From: Asterias rubens | Lineage: Eukaryota; Echinodermata; Asteroidea; Forcipulatida; Asteriidae | Direction: 5' to 3' | NCBI RefSeq assembly: GCF_902459465.1 | Contig: NC_047065.1 | Span: 21,031,828 to 21,095,827, forward strand | Length of the DNA: 64,000 nucleotides | Shown: piece by piece, positions 1-15,000 of the stretch | How the letters are laid out: each line of letters opens with the position of its first letter | How positions within the stretch are numbered: the first letter of the stretch is position 1 | Position numbers and translations under genes: made by a program | The notes under the pieces: model-generated | The model's input: only the letters and a program-made list of their open reading frames with translations | What the model was told of the DNA's origin: nothing | Databases searched by the model: none

Positions 1-3000
1 TGCCATGTACATCCTAGGAGCTATCGAAATCCTCCTGGTGAGTCCGACAAGTTGTTGTTGTTGTTGTTGTTCCCGAGTCCTGTGAAAAAATATCACAGGC
101 ATGTTACTCGGGTGGGATTCAACTAGACTAGCGAAGTTGCCCGGTAGCTAGAGGCAGTTCGAATCCTATGTTTTGGCAGCGGGTACCGCCATGATAATAG
201 AGATGTTAAATTTGCATCGAGGATAAAGAATATTAATTGGTTTTTACACATACACCGATGTGTGTTAGCACTGTATACTCACAGGACTCGGGGAAAGTAC
301 TGAGTATACAGTGCTAACAGTAACACAAATCGGTGTATGGGTAAAAAAAACAATTAATATTCTTTATCCTTGATGCAAATTTAACATCTCTATTGTTGTT
401 GTTGTTGTTGATTTTGTTGTTTCGTTGCTGCTACTGCCACTTTCTGCGTCCTTGTTGTCGCTGGTGCTGCTGCTGTTGATACCCAAGCCTACATCCATAT
501 GGACTGTAAAGAGTGTAACCCTGTTTCAGCCCTAGGAGTAGGTGGCAACAGCCTCTGGAATAAAATAATTGTAGCCTTGAAGTGGCCTTCCGGCCTTGTG
601 TGTCTGGCAACTTCCATAAAAAAAAATTATACTAATATTTTAAAAAGTTGCAGTTGCTGTTGCTGCTGATTGATTTGTTCTTTTGTTTGTTAGGTTTTTT
701 TTTTCTGTTTTTTTTTTTTTTATTGGATATTTTGGATCACAGTTTCAGACTTATTTTGTCAGCAATGACTTTCACCCCCGTTTATGGGTTGTGTGTTTCG
801 TAAGATGTTGACGTTGCAGTAACAGATAGAAGTGTACTCTTCTGTAGATATACATCGCGCCAAGTATTTCACTATTTGGTGACATCACAGCGCTGGGCGC
901 CAGCCAGAGTTCAGCAATGCTTAATAATATGAGGGTGTATGGGACCGGAATCCTCATGGTACTCTCCCTGCTGGTGTTCGTCGGTGTCAAGTACGTCAAC
1001 AAGTGCGCTTTTCTCTTCTTGATGTGTGTCCTCCTGACGATACTCAGTATGTACGTCGGGTACTTCACGCCCCATGAACTTGCGTAAGTTGAACAGGGTA
1101 ATTACCAAATTTTTTAAACTTAATTGTATGGGTTTTTTGTGGGGGGTTTTCGCGACATTGTGGGTTGGTATTTTTGTTAGTTTAATATTATATATATATT
1201 TAAAGGAGAAGAAAGAAAATTCCAGCTTGTCCAGATTGTCAATTTAATTTCTGATAAAACTAAAAAGTTGTTTATTTTATCCAGTAAAGGCCATTGAAAA
1301 CTACTGATGATGGAGCCTTGATCTGTCACGGAGTTTCTCCAAAACATGATTTTGTTTTTCCACCGAACTTATTAAGATTCAGTGATTGTCCTTGTTAAAA
1401 ACTAAACAACAATTTTGTTTTTGATTCAGATTCTGTGAGTTCGATAAAAACATAGCCCTGCAGTTTGACTCCAGTGAGGAAAACAACTGTAGCTTTTACA
1501 GTGACGGTAACGTGACCGCCCTTGGGGAGATGTACTGCACCTCCAATGAAACGGACGGCTGTAAAGATTACTTTGAGAAGAACGAGGTGCAATGGCAGAA
1601 CGGAATCCCTGGACTTGGCACGGGGCAATTATTACGTGAGTCATCTGAGGGTCTGAATAGGTATAAATCGGTGTGGTTGTACCAGGGATGTGATTTCTCC
1701 GCCCGGATTTTCTTTTTCTGGTTTGATTGGCAGCATATTGCGCCACAGCACATTGTAAACCATTACATGATGCTAAGTTTAAGGAGAAGGCTACGCCCAA
1801 AATATTTTTATCCAGGTTACTAGTTCACAACTTTTAAAACAATTTTGTTTTATACAATGTAAATATTTTTCTCTGTATATTTTCCTGTAATTTTACCCCA
1901 GGTTGCCATGGGAATTTAGTTTCTAAAGAATAAATTCATGAATGAATGAATGGGAAAAAAGGTTTAATAATTTAAATGTAGTCCCACATACTTTGCAGGA
2001 AAATACTGTACGTTAAAGTGCCTTGAGCGTCACTGAGTGATAGATGGGTGGGGTATATTTATAAGAAGTCACTATTATTATTATATTCAATTATTATGTT
2101 ATCCTTAATAAAAATGTCCAGTTTTTTACCCGAGGGCCAAGTATCACATCCCGAAAAAAAAAACTTGTCAATATTTGAAATTATTTCTTTTCAGGTAATG
2201 CCTTTAATGAGTACCGAGATTCAGGAGATGTGCTTCCTAGGCAGGAGGGAATCAACAATCAGGTCGTAGCTGACATCACCACCTCCTTCTACGTCCTGCT
2301 AGCCATCTTCTTTCCCTCTGTTACCGGTAAGACAATTGGCCTTTTCAGAAGAGCGGGGCCCAAATTCATGGCTCTGCTTACCACCGAATTCTGCGCTTAA
2401 GATCACCATTCTCTGACTTTCTGCAATAGCTGTTTAATAGCGAAGAATGCCTAGTAATATGGAGTAAAGCACAACTTCCCTGCTAACCCGTGAAACACGC
2501 TTGATGTAAGCCTGGAATTCCCTGCTTCTGTTAGCGCCAATACTGAAAGAGTTACAGGCACTGAAAGAGTAGCTTTACCCCCCCCCCCCCCCCCCTAATA
2601 TCAATCCTTCAGGTTTTGGTTTCATCTCTTGCAATATCAGCCATATTGGTTGATTATCAACAAATATGAACTTGATAGAGAGAGGTTTGTCACTGATGAG
2701 CTCATAGGCATTGTCACCTGACCCAATTTTCACAGGCTACTTGGAAGAAACTGACTGCACTAGGTGCAAAAGGAACACTTTGGTAGTACAATATCCACAT
2801 TTTAAACGGTATCTCAAGGAAGTTGACAAATTGATGTTTGTTTTCTTTGTATGGTTTCGTTGTTTGGTTTGTCTGGTTGCCTGTACGCTGCCCTGTTTGA
2901 TATTGTTATTTATTTTTTTATGTTTTAATACTGCAATATAACGGCTAAAGAAATGTGCAGTTTACAAAAACAGTCATTAACAGTTATTACAAATAATGTT

Positions 3001-6000
3001 AGCAGTTTATTATTACAAATACACACAAAAGGAAAAATAGTTATTTAGAAATATATGAAAAACGCTCTTTTGTGACAGCACAATACTAAAACTTTTTGAC
3101 CAAATCAGAATCCACCCTTTGATCATAATCTGCAGAGAATGCCGACAAGATAAATATTGTTCAGTTGACAAAAAAGTGCATAATTTTTTAATTCAATATG
3201 GCTTGAGGCCGTGTTCTGAGACGGCGACCTCGGCTACCGCTACGGCTAGATCAGTGCGTCTGTCAGTGTTGAAGAATAGGCAGAAGCACTCAATCTAGCC
3301 GTAGCTGTAGCCGAAGTCGCCGTCTCAGAACATGGCCTAACATAACAGCGATTGCATTTAACAGTGCCGTATTGTTGTTGTTATTTTACAGGTATTATGG
3401 CGGGTAGTAACAGGTCAGGTGATTTGATGGATGCTCAGTATTCCATTCCGAGAGGGACCATTGCTGCGATCATCACAACAAGCCTCATCTGTATCCTTGA
3501 TAATCACTTACAAAAGTGGCAACGAGGTCTTAAACCGCAGGGTCAGGGTCATGTGTTAAAGGATCGAGCCAAATGGGAAGTTCTTTATCTGGTTTTAAAT
3601 GGCCTGTTAAGACCAACTCATTAAAATTGCATGTGACGCTCAATGGTTGTGTACATGTACGCACATGTACTAGTAGATTTTACTTTGATTATCTCTAAGT
3701 ATGTATTTATTGCATTGTTTAATTAATTAATTAATTTTTGTATTTTTGTATTGTCACTTCCAAAATATAAAATTGTAAAAATATACAAAAATACATCGAA
3801 AATATAATATAAACATTCATGAAAAGTATTACAATATACATGTACAGGCGAAATACGAAAGATAAAAACGGCACGATATAAGTAAAATCAGAAATTGACA
3901 TTATTAAAATCTGTCAATAAGAACACGAACAGCGCCTCATCGGTCACGTCTTCTTCGGTCACGTCGCTCGCCTGGCTGACAACATCCCAGCCAAAAGTGC
4001 TCTGGGCATCGCCGTCGATTCCAGGCGAGGTAATCCACCAGGTCCCGGCTGGAAGAGACCCCGCGGTCGTCCCAGGTCATCCTGGCAAGAACAACTGGGT
4101 CGGCCCAGCGTGATTGACGGCATGTGGGACGAAGCTGTAGGACGTGGACACAGGAGATCGGCGCGACGGACCTTTGCTGTCTATGCGGACGATTGATTGA
4201 TTGATTGACAGCGCCTCACATTAACTTGCACACTGTGCATGAGACCAGACTTGTTTGCCCTACCAGCCGTGGTTTGGTTTCATTGATTTGAATGCAGAAA
4301 GATAAACAAGATAATAATAGTAAAACGGTATTTATATAGCGCAATATGAATTGGCATTCCTCAAAGCGCTTAACAGCAAAATGAAAAGCATTACAATAAA
4401 ACAAAAAACTTATAGGCCTATATTCCCCAATTAAATCCCAAAACAAATAAATATAAAATTAGGCCAGACCAGATGTTACCTAAATGAAACCATTAAAAAT
4501 ACTACAAATAACTAAAGGATCTGACAAATTTCTCTTTACACTAAAAAGTTAAAATTATAAGTATAACAAGCAAAACAATATGCTGAAAATTACACAGAAA
4601 CTATACACAGTTAGGGAAACGGGTTTTAATTACAGATAAAAAGAAGAAGAAAAAAAGGGGGAAAAAACATTATACTTATTTCAAACATAAAGTATGGCGA
4701 CCAACAATTTTTATGTAAGAATAAAATGTGTGCAAACCATAGTTACATTATTTCTTGACTGCGTGACCCTCAGATCTGACCTCTGTTCTATTTTTTGCCG
4801 GCACAATAAGAGGGGAGGTTCTACGAGACAAGTAAGTTACATGTACGCATTGCCATAAGCAAGTCAGGGTACCAGACACAAGTAAGTTACATGTACGCAT
4901 TGCCATAAGCAAGTCAGGGTACCAGACACAAGTAAGTTACAGGTACTAATTGCCATGAACAAGTCAGGGTACCAGACACAAGTAAGTTACATGTACGCAT
5001 TGCCATGAGCAAGTCGGGGTACCAGACATCAAATGAGCAATCCGACACTTTTGAAATGTGTCCTCCTTATTTTCTGAATCATTAAAGGGAAGGTACATGT
5101 TTGGTAATTACTCAAAACAAATATTTACTTAAAAACTGACTTGGTAACGAGCATTGGAGAGCTGTTGATAGAATTAAACATTGTGAGAAACGGCTCCCTC
5201 TGAAGTAGCACGGATTTTGAGAAAGAGGTCATTTCTCACTAAAATAATAAAAGGCTAGCTAGAAGTATTTTATTCCTATCTGAAAGCACACAAATTCGTC
5301 CAACAAGGGTTTTCTCTCATCATTTTCTCACAATTTCGATGACCAATTTAGCTCAAATTTTCACAGGCTTGTTATTTTATGCTTATGTTGGGATAAACCA
5401 AGTGAGAAGACTGGTCTTTGACAATTACCAAACGTGTACCTTCCCTTTAAGGGAATCATAACAGCCTCACTGATAAGTGTATAATGCAACAGCATTGCTA
5501 GGATGGGCAGCGCGCCACATCGATACCTCCCGTCATCTTGTGTATTTAATGCAAGACCAGAATCAAAATGAGAAAAGACCAGTTCTCATTTGAACAAGCA
5601 CTAAGATGAGATTGATCTCATTTGTCTTGTGAATAAAGTTTTTTTCTGAAACTCAAGAGTTGAAAAATATTCATCAGTCTCAAAGTTAGTAATTTGTTTT
5701 ATTGTTGATATTAAAGATATTAAATGAACACAGTCGGTAAGGAGGAGCCTTTAAATTTGCTTTTCTTAGAATCCCTGGCTTCTCGACCTGAATTAATAAA
5801 TATTTGAATAAATACCATGGTTATCTATCAGCGTTCACCAGTTGCTTTTCTTAGATCACATTATTATTTTGTCTCCTTGTTTCCCTAGATATGGTGAGAG
5901 TGTTGGTGGTGTCCTAGTCGCGGCTGCCATCAGCTTTCCATCTGAATGGGTAGTACTGATCGGGGCCTTCCTCTCCACCGTAGGGGCGGGGCTACAGAGT

Positions 6001-9000
6001 CTCACCGGTGCGCCCAGGCTCCTACAGGCCATAGCTAAGGATAATATCATCCCGTTCCTAGCGGTGTTCGGCCGGGGATCTAAGACTGGCGAGCCAACGT
6101 GGGCTCTATTACTGACGTTTTGTATCTCGGAGATTGGGATTCTCATCGCTAGCTTGGATATGGTGGCACCTATCATCACCATGTAAGGCTTGCTGAATGT
6201 TAACACTTGTTTTGTTTGATGCTGTCGAACTGAGAACTGCGCTTGTAAATTGATCCTGTTTAAACATTGGATCTGGCATACATGTGTCATAATCAGAGGG
6301 TCAAACAGTTTGGGTGGTGGGGGTGGGGGAAGTTTGTATGTAAGTTGTCAGACACACTAGGCCTGAAGGTAACTTCATGGTGTGGGCTACAGGACAACTA
6401 TTTTCCAGCGGTCCTTGCCATCCACTCCTTGGGCTGAAACCCCCTTTGTCTGTAGGGTAACGAATGTAGGGTTTGCCAATGTAGCCACAGGGGTCAAGCA
6501 CACTGTAGTCGAGCTCTGGTGATTCTGATCAGTTTGAGTCGAGGGGGGTCTTGACACTTGTGTCCCTAGTGTCCGCAAGACTCTTGGTAACTTTCGCTGA
6601 GACATAGTGTGTAAAGCCTTGATCTTGAAAGCTTTGTTTTTAAATCATGTTTGACAGATAATTGTTTTTGTTTCTGACTTTTTAGGTTCTTCTTGATGTG
6701 TTACATGTTTGTGAATCTAGCGTGTGCTCTGCAGACCCTACTGAAAACGCCGAACTGGAGACCACGTTTCAAGTAAGAACACATGCTTGAAACCTTTCTC
6801 AGATTCAGATTTTTTTTGGGAAAAATTTTCTCTTTCTCTCAAAGGGGTAATTTCTAATAATGTTTTATAATATCAATAGCTCTCCAGTGCTCTTTACCAA
6901 GTAGGCTGATATAGTCATTAACGTGTGGGGAAATTACAAAAGGTATGCCTTAAATAGAAGTGTTTTTTAAGTTAAGACTACTGATCTTTCAATACAGGTC
7001 TACTTGCAAAACAAAATGAACATTTCAATTAACTAATTATTACCATTTTCATACACGTTGTAAAGGAAAAGCAAGGCAACAAGATTTGTATTATACTTCC
7101 CATTAATCCATCCCCCCCAAAACAAATTACACGAATTCCACAAACCTCAAAAACAGAATAAGACTAATTTTAATATTTGCATTTTTGTTTGTTTTCCTGT
7201 TTCTATGGTTACAGGTGGTACCATTGGAGTCTATCCTTCCTCGGTATGGTCATGTGTCTTGCACTTATGTTTATCTCTAGCTGGTACTACGCCCTAGCCG
7301 CCATAGCATTAGCATTCTTTATATACAAGGTCATCGAGTACCATGGGTAAGGGATGATAACAGACTGATCCATTAAGCTCCACCCCATTGCGTTTTGACC
7401 AATCATAACCCATTGCATAGATGCTTGGCCCGCACGGCAGAGTTGTGATGAAAGGCATTGGAGAGGCTCACGTGTTCTTGCTAACACGTTTGCCGTGGGG
7501 GGAGCCTAATGGATCAGTGTATTGTGGCTGCTTATATAGCACGCATATCTGTCAACTCTACCCGATTTTGCAGAAATTTCCCTGAAAATCAACCAATCGT
7601 TCCATGACCAGTTTTGAAAATCTCCGACTTTGGAAACTTTTTCGCTATTATGTTGAATGTAATTTCTATATATCTCCCTGATTGTTGTACGAAAGCTTCC
7701 TGATGGTGGAAACTTTTTCCCTATCATGGTGAATGTAATTCTAACTATTTCCTTGATAGTTGTACAAAATCTCCCTGATTGTGAAAACAAATTCCCTATT
7801 GATTGTTATTCTAAAACTTTACAAAATCTTCCTGATTGTGGAAACTTTTTCCCTAATATGTTGAATGTAATTTTAACTATCTTCCTGATACATGTACGTG
7901 TACAAACTCTCCCCAATTGCAAGATTTTTATTCCTGGGACTCGACTATGTTGCAGTCGCATCCTTTGCAAATCAGCTTCTCAGCTGCGAGGATCATCATC
8001 CACCCAAATTGTTTTTATTAAAAATGTTTCTTTCACCCCCTTACATTGATGTGTAACAAGCAGTGATTTCAAAGTCCTGCAGGGGAAAACAAATACAATC
8101 AATTAATCATAAATAAATAGTTTGTAGAGCGCCTAAACCAAAATACACAGCTTACCCGGTGGGATTCGAACCCACGGCCCCCAGCATTCTAGAGTAGATG
8201 TCTTCACCATTATTGTTGTGTTTCTGTGAACAGGGCAGAGAAGGAGTGGGGAGATGGGCTGCGAGGTTTGTCCCTCACTGCCGCTCGGTATAGTCTGATG
8301 AGGCTGGAGGAACGACCCCCACACACCAAGAATTGGAGGTAGGTCTTACGGCTGTCATCTATAAATCTTCCCTGATCAAGGGTCTTGGTACTTTTTGTAG
8401 GACACAAAACACAATGTGTCAACAGACGGACTTTAAACTTACTGGGTGTGAAGATAATGATAGCGGTAAGCTTCCCTTAAAATATTCCTTACTGAGGTGC
8501 TCTAGTTTTTGAGAAATGACTCACAAAAATAAGTTTCCTCTCGGTGAGACGAAAATTATTTTAGTATGTAAAACGATTTTTGTGGTATCGTTTTACTCAT
8601 TTCTCAAAAACTACAGCACCTCAGTAAGTAATATTTTAAGGTACACTTTCTATTATCATTATCTTCAAACAGTGTAAGTTTAATTTTAATCTGTGGACAT
8701 TGTGTTTTGTGTCACAAAAAGTGCCCCAATCCCTAAACGTTTGTAAGATTGAAAATATGTTCACATACCTTGCATGGTATATAAACGGTAGCTATGGAAA
8801 ACTTTCCAAGGAATAATTTTGCTAGAAATGCTTTAGTTATTTAGAAATTAGTAGAACAATTAGTTTTGATCTTGCGAGGTTTGGAAACATAAGGTACGAG
8901 TGGTGTTTTTTTAATATTTTTATTCTAACTGATGACTGATTGAGCTTAAACTTTCATGAGTATTTTATTTCCTATTTTGGGTCACATAAAGTGCAGAAAC

Positions 9001-12000
9001 TGATGTACAAATAAACAGATAGAATAACACATTTTCCCAAGACAAGATGATTAAAGACACTGGACACTATTGGTAATTGTCTTAATGTCTTCTCACTTGG
9101 TGTATCTCAACATATGCATACAATAACAAACCTGTGAAAATTTGAGCTCAATCGGTTGTCAAAGTTGCGAGATAATAATGAAAGACAAAACACCCTTGTC
9201 ACACGAAGTTGTGTGCTTTCAGATGCTTGATTTCGAAGCCTCAAATTATAAATCTGAGGTCTCAAAATCAAATTGTGGAAAATTACTTCTTTCTCAAAAA
9301 CTACGCTACTTTAGAGGGAGCCATTTCTCACAATGTTTTATACTATCAACCTCTCCCCATTACTCGTTACCAAGTAAGGTTTTATGATAATAATTATTTT
9401 GAGTATTTACCAAAAGTGTCCACTGCCTTTAAAACTAATATTGCATCATCCTCTTTGGACTTCTTAAATGTTGTTCTAAACAAATAGTTTCCATTGAAAT
9501 TTCTTTCTCCATGCTTTTTTGTAGACCTCAGATTCTGGTCCTATGCAAACTGAAGGAGGATTTGACTCCTAAATACAGACGACTGCTCACCTTTGCAAGT
9601 CAACTCAAGGCGGGTAGGTCCCACGGAGTGTACTTTGTTCTTGGTTTAAACTTCTAAAAGCTTTTCCAAAGCTTTTCAACAAATCAGAATTCTCCAATAT
9701 ACAGGTAACACAAATTGTGTATGCATATGAGTGATTGTCACAGAGGTGAAATCTGGATTTCATTGCATTTCTTGAGTGAAATGGGAAATTACTTTTTTTT
9801 TGTGGGGGGAGGGGTGGCATTTTTTTTCTTTTTCTTTTTTCTCCTAGTTTGTTTTTCTTTATACTTTTTGCCTATTAAGCTTGGCAAACAATAATGTACA
9901 AATATAATAATGTGAGATAAGCCTAGTTTCTGGATTAATGGGGTGCCCCATTTTTACCAGCGTAAATGCGTGACGCTCGCTAACTTGAAGCTACACCATC
10001 ATTCTTACAGTGTTGCTGCTCTTTTTTTAAGGGTGCACTCACAGGCTTATGATGTGACGCAGTGGTTGATTGGATTTTCACTAAAAAAGTCTTGGTGCAT
10101 CTCATATAGCTGTTCATCATTGTGGGTTGCTCACAGTTCAAACATCTCATTTCCGGTCTTTTTGATGTCATGTTTTGTTCATCTTACTTCAGGGCGGGGT
10201 TTGTCTCTTGTTTCCTCTGTCATCGAGGCTGATTTCCTGACAAAGTTTGGCGAGGCTCAAGCTGCAGAACAGGTAAGGACACATTGCAAAAGGGTTTGGC
10301 TATTATTTGTACGGCACACAAAACAAACGTCCACAGGTTTACACTGTACATAGAACACCTGGTTTAAAGATAATGATGGTAGAAAGCTACTCTTGACATA
10401 TATCTTGCTGAAGTGCTGTAGGTTTTTGAGAAATGAGTAAAACCATTTCAAAAAAATAATTTTTATCTAAGTGAGACTAAAACTGTTACGATGGATTTCA
10501 CGACTCTCCTCAAAATATTCCTCTTTGATTTTCACTGTTGATCTTTGACGACTAACAATAATTTATATTATATAACTGACATACAGATCCTTGTCATTGG
10601 TGGAACTTACTTCACGTGACATTCACTATTACTCCCATCCGCACCGGCGATCAAAAATAGCATTTCCCATTCAACAGTTAGAACCATCCTTGTTCCCAAT
10701 GTTTTTGAGCAGTACAGCGCCGACGCGCCTCTGCTAAAACAAAGGAGCACCCGATCTGTGCATTGTTGCCGCTACGCGGCCCTATATGATTTTTGGTTGT
10801 CAGTAATTTGTGTGATTTTTCATAATGTTATACTTTTAAAATACATCAAATGACACGGATCTATATGTCAGTTATATAAAACAAATATTGAGTGGCTTTA
10901 ATTTGTGGAATGGGAGGAATATTATTGCAAGGTAAAATTTGGACTGTTCCATTTCACGAGGCGAGAGCCACTCAATATTTGTATACTATCAACAACTCTT
11001 CGTTGCTCATCACAAAGTAAGTTTTTGTGGTGGCAATCATATTTTCTAATGTTTTTCATATAAATATATATTTATTTTGTATTTCCTCTCTTCAGGCGCT
11101 TCGGAAAATGATGGCGGAAGAGAAAGTGAAAGGTTTCCCAACGGTCCTGATTTCTAAAGATGTTTCTGAAGGTCTCCACGCATGGTATGTTGCATTTCTA
11201 CTCGTGTCTCAACTTGTAATCGCTCCCAATAAAATGAGTCAAAGGTCGGCTTCTTTTTTTTTGTAAGCGAGGTTCTTCATACCTCTGTTAAAAACTTCCT
11301 AAGCTTTTGTTGCAACAACTACTTCAGCAGATACAAGTTGTTGTTGCTACGAAAGCTTATGCAGTTTTAAAAGTAAAAAGTGATTGTAAAAGTGCTACTA
11401 CAATCTGCCTTGTTTTATCTATCAGACTAACAAGGCTATCTTTTAGTGTTTTAAACTGTAAAAAGCCCAAGCAAATTTCCACATATTGGGAGAGTACAGT
11501 TTGATCTATCTATCTAGAACAGCTACTACCATAGACAATTTCAAATCTAACCTCAAAACCCACCTTTTTCAACTTTCTCTCATTCTTTGTAATTTTTAAG
11601 TTTTTGTAAAGCGCATCAAGATTTCTTTTAGTTATGTTTTGCGGTATATAAGTATATTCTATTATTATTACTATCTATCTATCTATCTATCCTACTTTCC
11701 GCAGTGTACAGATGGGTGGATCCAGATTTCTTCCAGTTATGTTATGCCCTATATAAGAATATTCTATTATTATTATTTTTATCTATCTATCGTACTTTCC
11801 ACAGTGTACAGATGGGTGGATTGGGAGGTCTAAAGCACAACACTGTGGTTGTAGGATGGCCTTATGGATGGCGCCAATCTACCGAAGATAAATCATGGAA
11901 AGTATTCCTTGGTGAGTTTTTTTTTTAATGACCAATGGCAAACGTTGATCAGGGGTCCAGTTTTATAGAGTGGCTCAAACTCAGAAAGTAGTTCAGTGCT

Positions 12001-15000
12001 ACAAATGTTTGCTACCAGAAAAAGGCCACCTTTTGTAAGTACCAGTCTCCTGTTTAGCAGTTTTCGTGGCGTGTCGTTGCCTAGCGGTTAAGAGCACTGG
12101 ATTTAAGCTCTGGTGTTCGATCAGCAGAATGTGGGTTCGAATCCTGGCCGTGACACTTGCTACATAAAGTTGGGGAGGTAGTGCTTTCTAACAGCCAGGC
12201 TTCTGACTGATGATACCCAAGCCTACATCCGTATGGACTGTAAAGGGGGTAACCCTGTTTCAGCCCTTGGAGTAGGTGGCAATGGCCCCTGGACAAAATA
12301 GTTGATTGTAGCCCACGGCCTGAAGTGGCCTTCAGGACTTGTGTGTCTGGCAAATTGCATAACAAAAAATATATTTAAAAAAAACCTTTGGAGACCATAG
12401 CCAGAAATGGCTTGTACCAAAATGCCCATTGCGGCTCCAAACAGCTGCAATATCTGACCTACTTCCACTCAAACCAAAAGGTCAGGGCAAAGGTCATGAT
12501 TTGAATTGACATATTTCCAATGTTTTCAATGTAAACTTAGTAGCTATATTTCTGCAACAAAAGCGAATGTCTGTTTATGTTATGGGTTTTTTACAGACAC
12601 GTTTGTAAGAAAAATAGTGTCAAAAATTTAAAATAACAGCCATGTTTGGTCGTATAGTAATGATTATATAAATATGTGAAGGGTAAAGCAGTTCTATGAA
12701 ATTGGTCCCTGGAGGCAACAGAACATGCCAGCACATACCTCCTCTCTTTTTTACATTTTGACATTTTGAGAAATACATACATTATACGCCCTAATAAGGT
12801 CTTTTTTGAAAGCTCTTATTCTCATCTTTTTGATGAGAAAATAAAACCCAGTTTTGATTTGTGGTAGGAAGTGCCTGGTTTTTCGCGTGGAGCGTCGCAG
12901 AGATCCCATAGTGCTGGTGTAAAAGGTGCAAGTTTCCCCCATTTGCATCCACACGCTCCCATAATTAACTGCACATTCGTTATTACCTTCTTTTAAACTC
13001 TTGCCTGTCTTTCCTTTTTTTTTCTCAGATACCGTTCGTGCCGTGTCGGCATCCCACAATGCATTGCTGGTACCAAAGAACGTGTATAACTTCCCTAGCA
13101 ACAAGGACAAGTTTGAGGGCGGCACCATTGATGTCTGGTGGATTGTTCGTATCCTTTTCAAAACTTAAACTCATCTTTGAAGCCTCTTTTCTCCGGGCAA
13201 AATTTCATAGAGCTGCTTAATGGCTGACTTTGTGCTTACTGCGCGAGTTTTCAGTTCATATAACTGCTAACCAAAAGCATATTTTTGTTGTTTACTGTAT
13301 GAAAATGAATGATGGTACAATGCAAATCTTCATCAGCTTGTCCTCATGAACACACGGTTGAAAGAGTTAAAAACTGACAGATTAGAATAGAAGAATTTTT
13401 TGGTTTTAAGACAAAGTGAAAAATCATGGTTGGTTGGTCAAACAAGTTTGGGGGAAACAGTTTGAAGCGTTAGGAGCGTTTAAATGCAGTAGTTTTTCTG
13501 ACAGACTGAGAAATGCAGCAGCCCAAATAAAAATTTCTAGTTGATATTTACTCCGATATACTCTTTTGTTATGGGATTTAAAAAAACAATTTTTTAGGGG
13601 CACTACACGTACATACAGCAACTAATTTTTTATAAATATGTAAACAATTTTGATGACTTAAGATTGATGCGTTCGAAAGCATAGTTTTCCTTAACAGCGC
13701 CCTCTACAGATGACGGTGGGATGTTGGTACTTCTCCCCTTCCTTCTTCGACAGCACAAGGTCTGGAAGAACTGCAAAATGAGGATATTCACTGTGGCACG
13801 TATCCTTTAAAAGACTTAAGACAAGACTAAGGGAATCATTGTAATCTTTATTTTATTTTCAACCAGATGCTCATTCTTGTTGAATCAATCAATCAAAAAA
13901 TCATTAAAAGAGCACCAAAATCGAACGTTTGTTCTAAGGCACTGGGGCACAGTAGAATAGTTGGTAAGCCTGCTGGAACAGATGAGCTTTAAGGACTGTC
14001 TTGATTAAGTTAGCTGGCATTTGTAACTTGACAGGAAGTTTATTCCACATTTTGTGGCCACACATGGAGAATGATCTGAATAGCGAGTTCTTGGTACATC
14101 AAAAAGGAAAGAACAGGTCGCTGAGCGAAGATGTCTTTTTGTTGAGGTCTCAATTTGAGCATGTCCGAGGAAATTTGTGTACAAAGTCTAAGGGAAACTG
14201 TTAAGTGCAGGAACAAAGGAAAGAACAAAAGAATGCTCAAGAAAGAAAGACAGTCCTAAAGGCACTGGACACCTTTGGTAACTGTCAAAGACCAATGTTT
14301 TCACTTGGTGTATCCCAACATATGCCTGTGAAAATTTGGGCTCAATTGGTCGTCGAAGTTGTGAGAGCATTAAGGAAGAAAAAACACCTTTGTCACACAA
14401 GTTGTGTGCTTTCAGATGCATTGAGTTTGAGTTCAATTCAAATATTTTATTGAGAAATTACTTTTTTTCTCGAAAATTATGCTACTCCAGTTCTCACAAT
14501 GTTTTATCGACAGCTCTCCATTTCTCATTACCAAGTAAGTTTTTATGCTAGCAATTATTATACGCCATAGTTGAGATGAACTTACTAACTTGGTTTGACC
14601 CTATTGCTTGTTGTGGACCCAGGTTTAAAAGATTTGGGTACTTTTTCAAAATGTCCACAGATTTACATTAAACTTACATGATTTGCAGATAATGATAGTG
14701 GAAAGCTTCCCTTAAAATATTACTAACTAAGATTCTGTAGTTTTTGAGAACTGAGTAAAACAAGTCACAAAATAATTTAAATTTATTTAGCATGTAAAAA
14801 CCCATTAACCAGTTATGGTATTATACCATAAACATAGCATAACTGGTTAATACGTTTTTACATGGGAAAACTGAGACGAAAATTATTTGTTTTACTCATT
14901 TCTCAAAAACTACAGCACCTCAGTAAGTAAAATTTCAAGGGAAGCTTTCTACTATCATAATCTTCAAACTGTGTAAGTTTAATGTAAACCTGTGGACATT

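Noticed and set aside
3895..4113. 72-codon plus-strand ORF as a gene
   Set aside because: It is the wrong frame over a LINE remnant; the frame with GHVARL and RPRGRP explains the sequence.
4828..5027. CRISPR-like direct repeats
   Set aside because: Units are contiguous with no spacers and the genome is animal; it is a tandem duplication at a splice site.
12066..12160. A functional tRNA-Leu gene
   Set aside because: Acceptor stem pairing is poor and the same head plus body recurs; it is a SINE.
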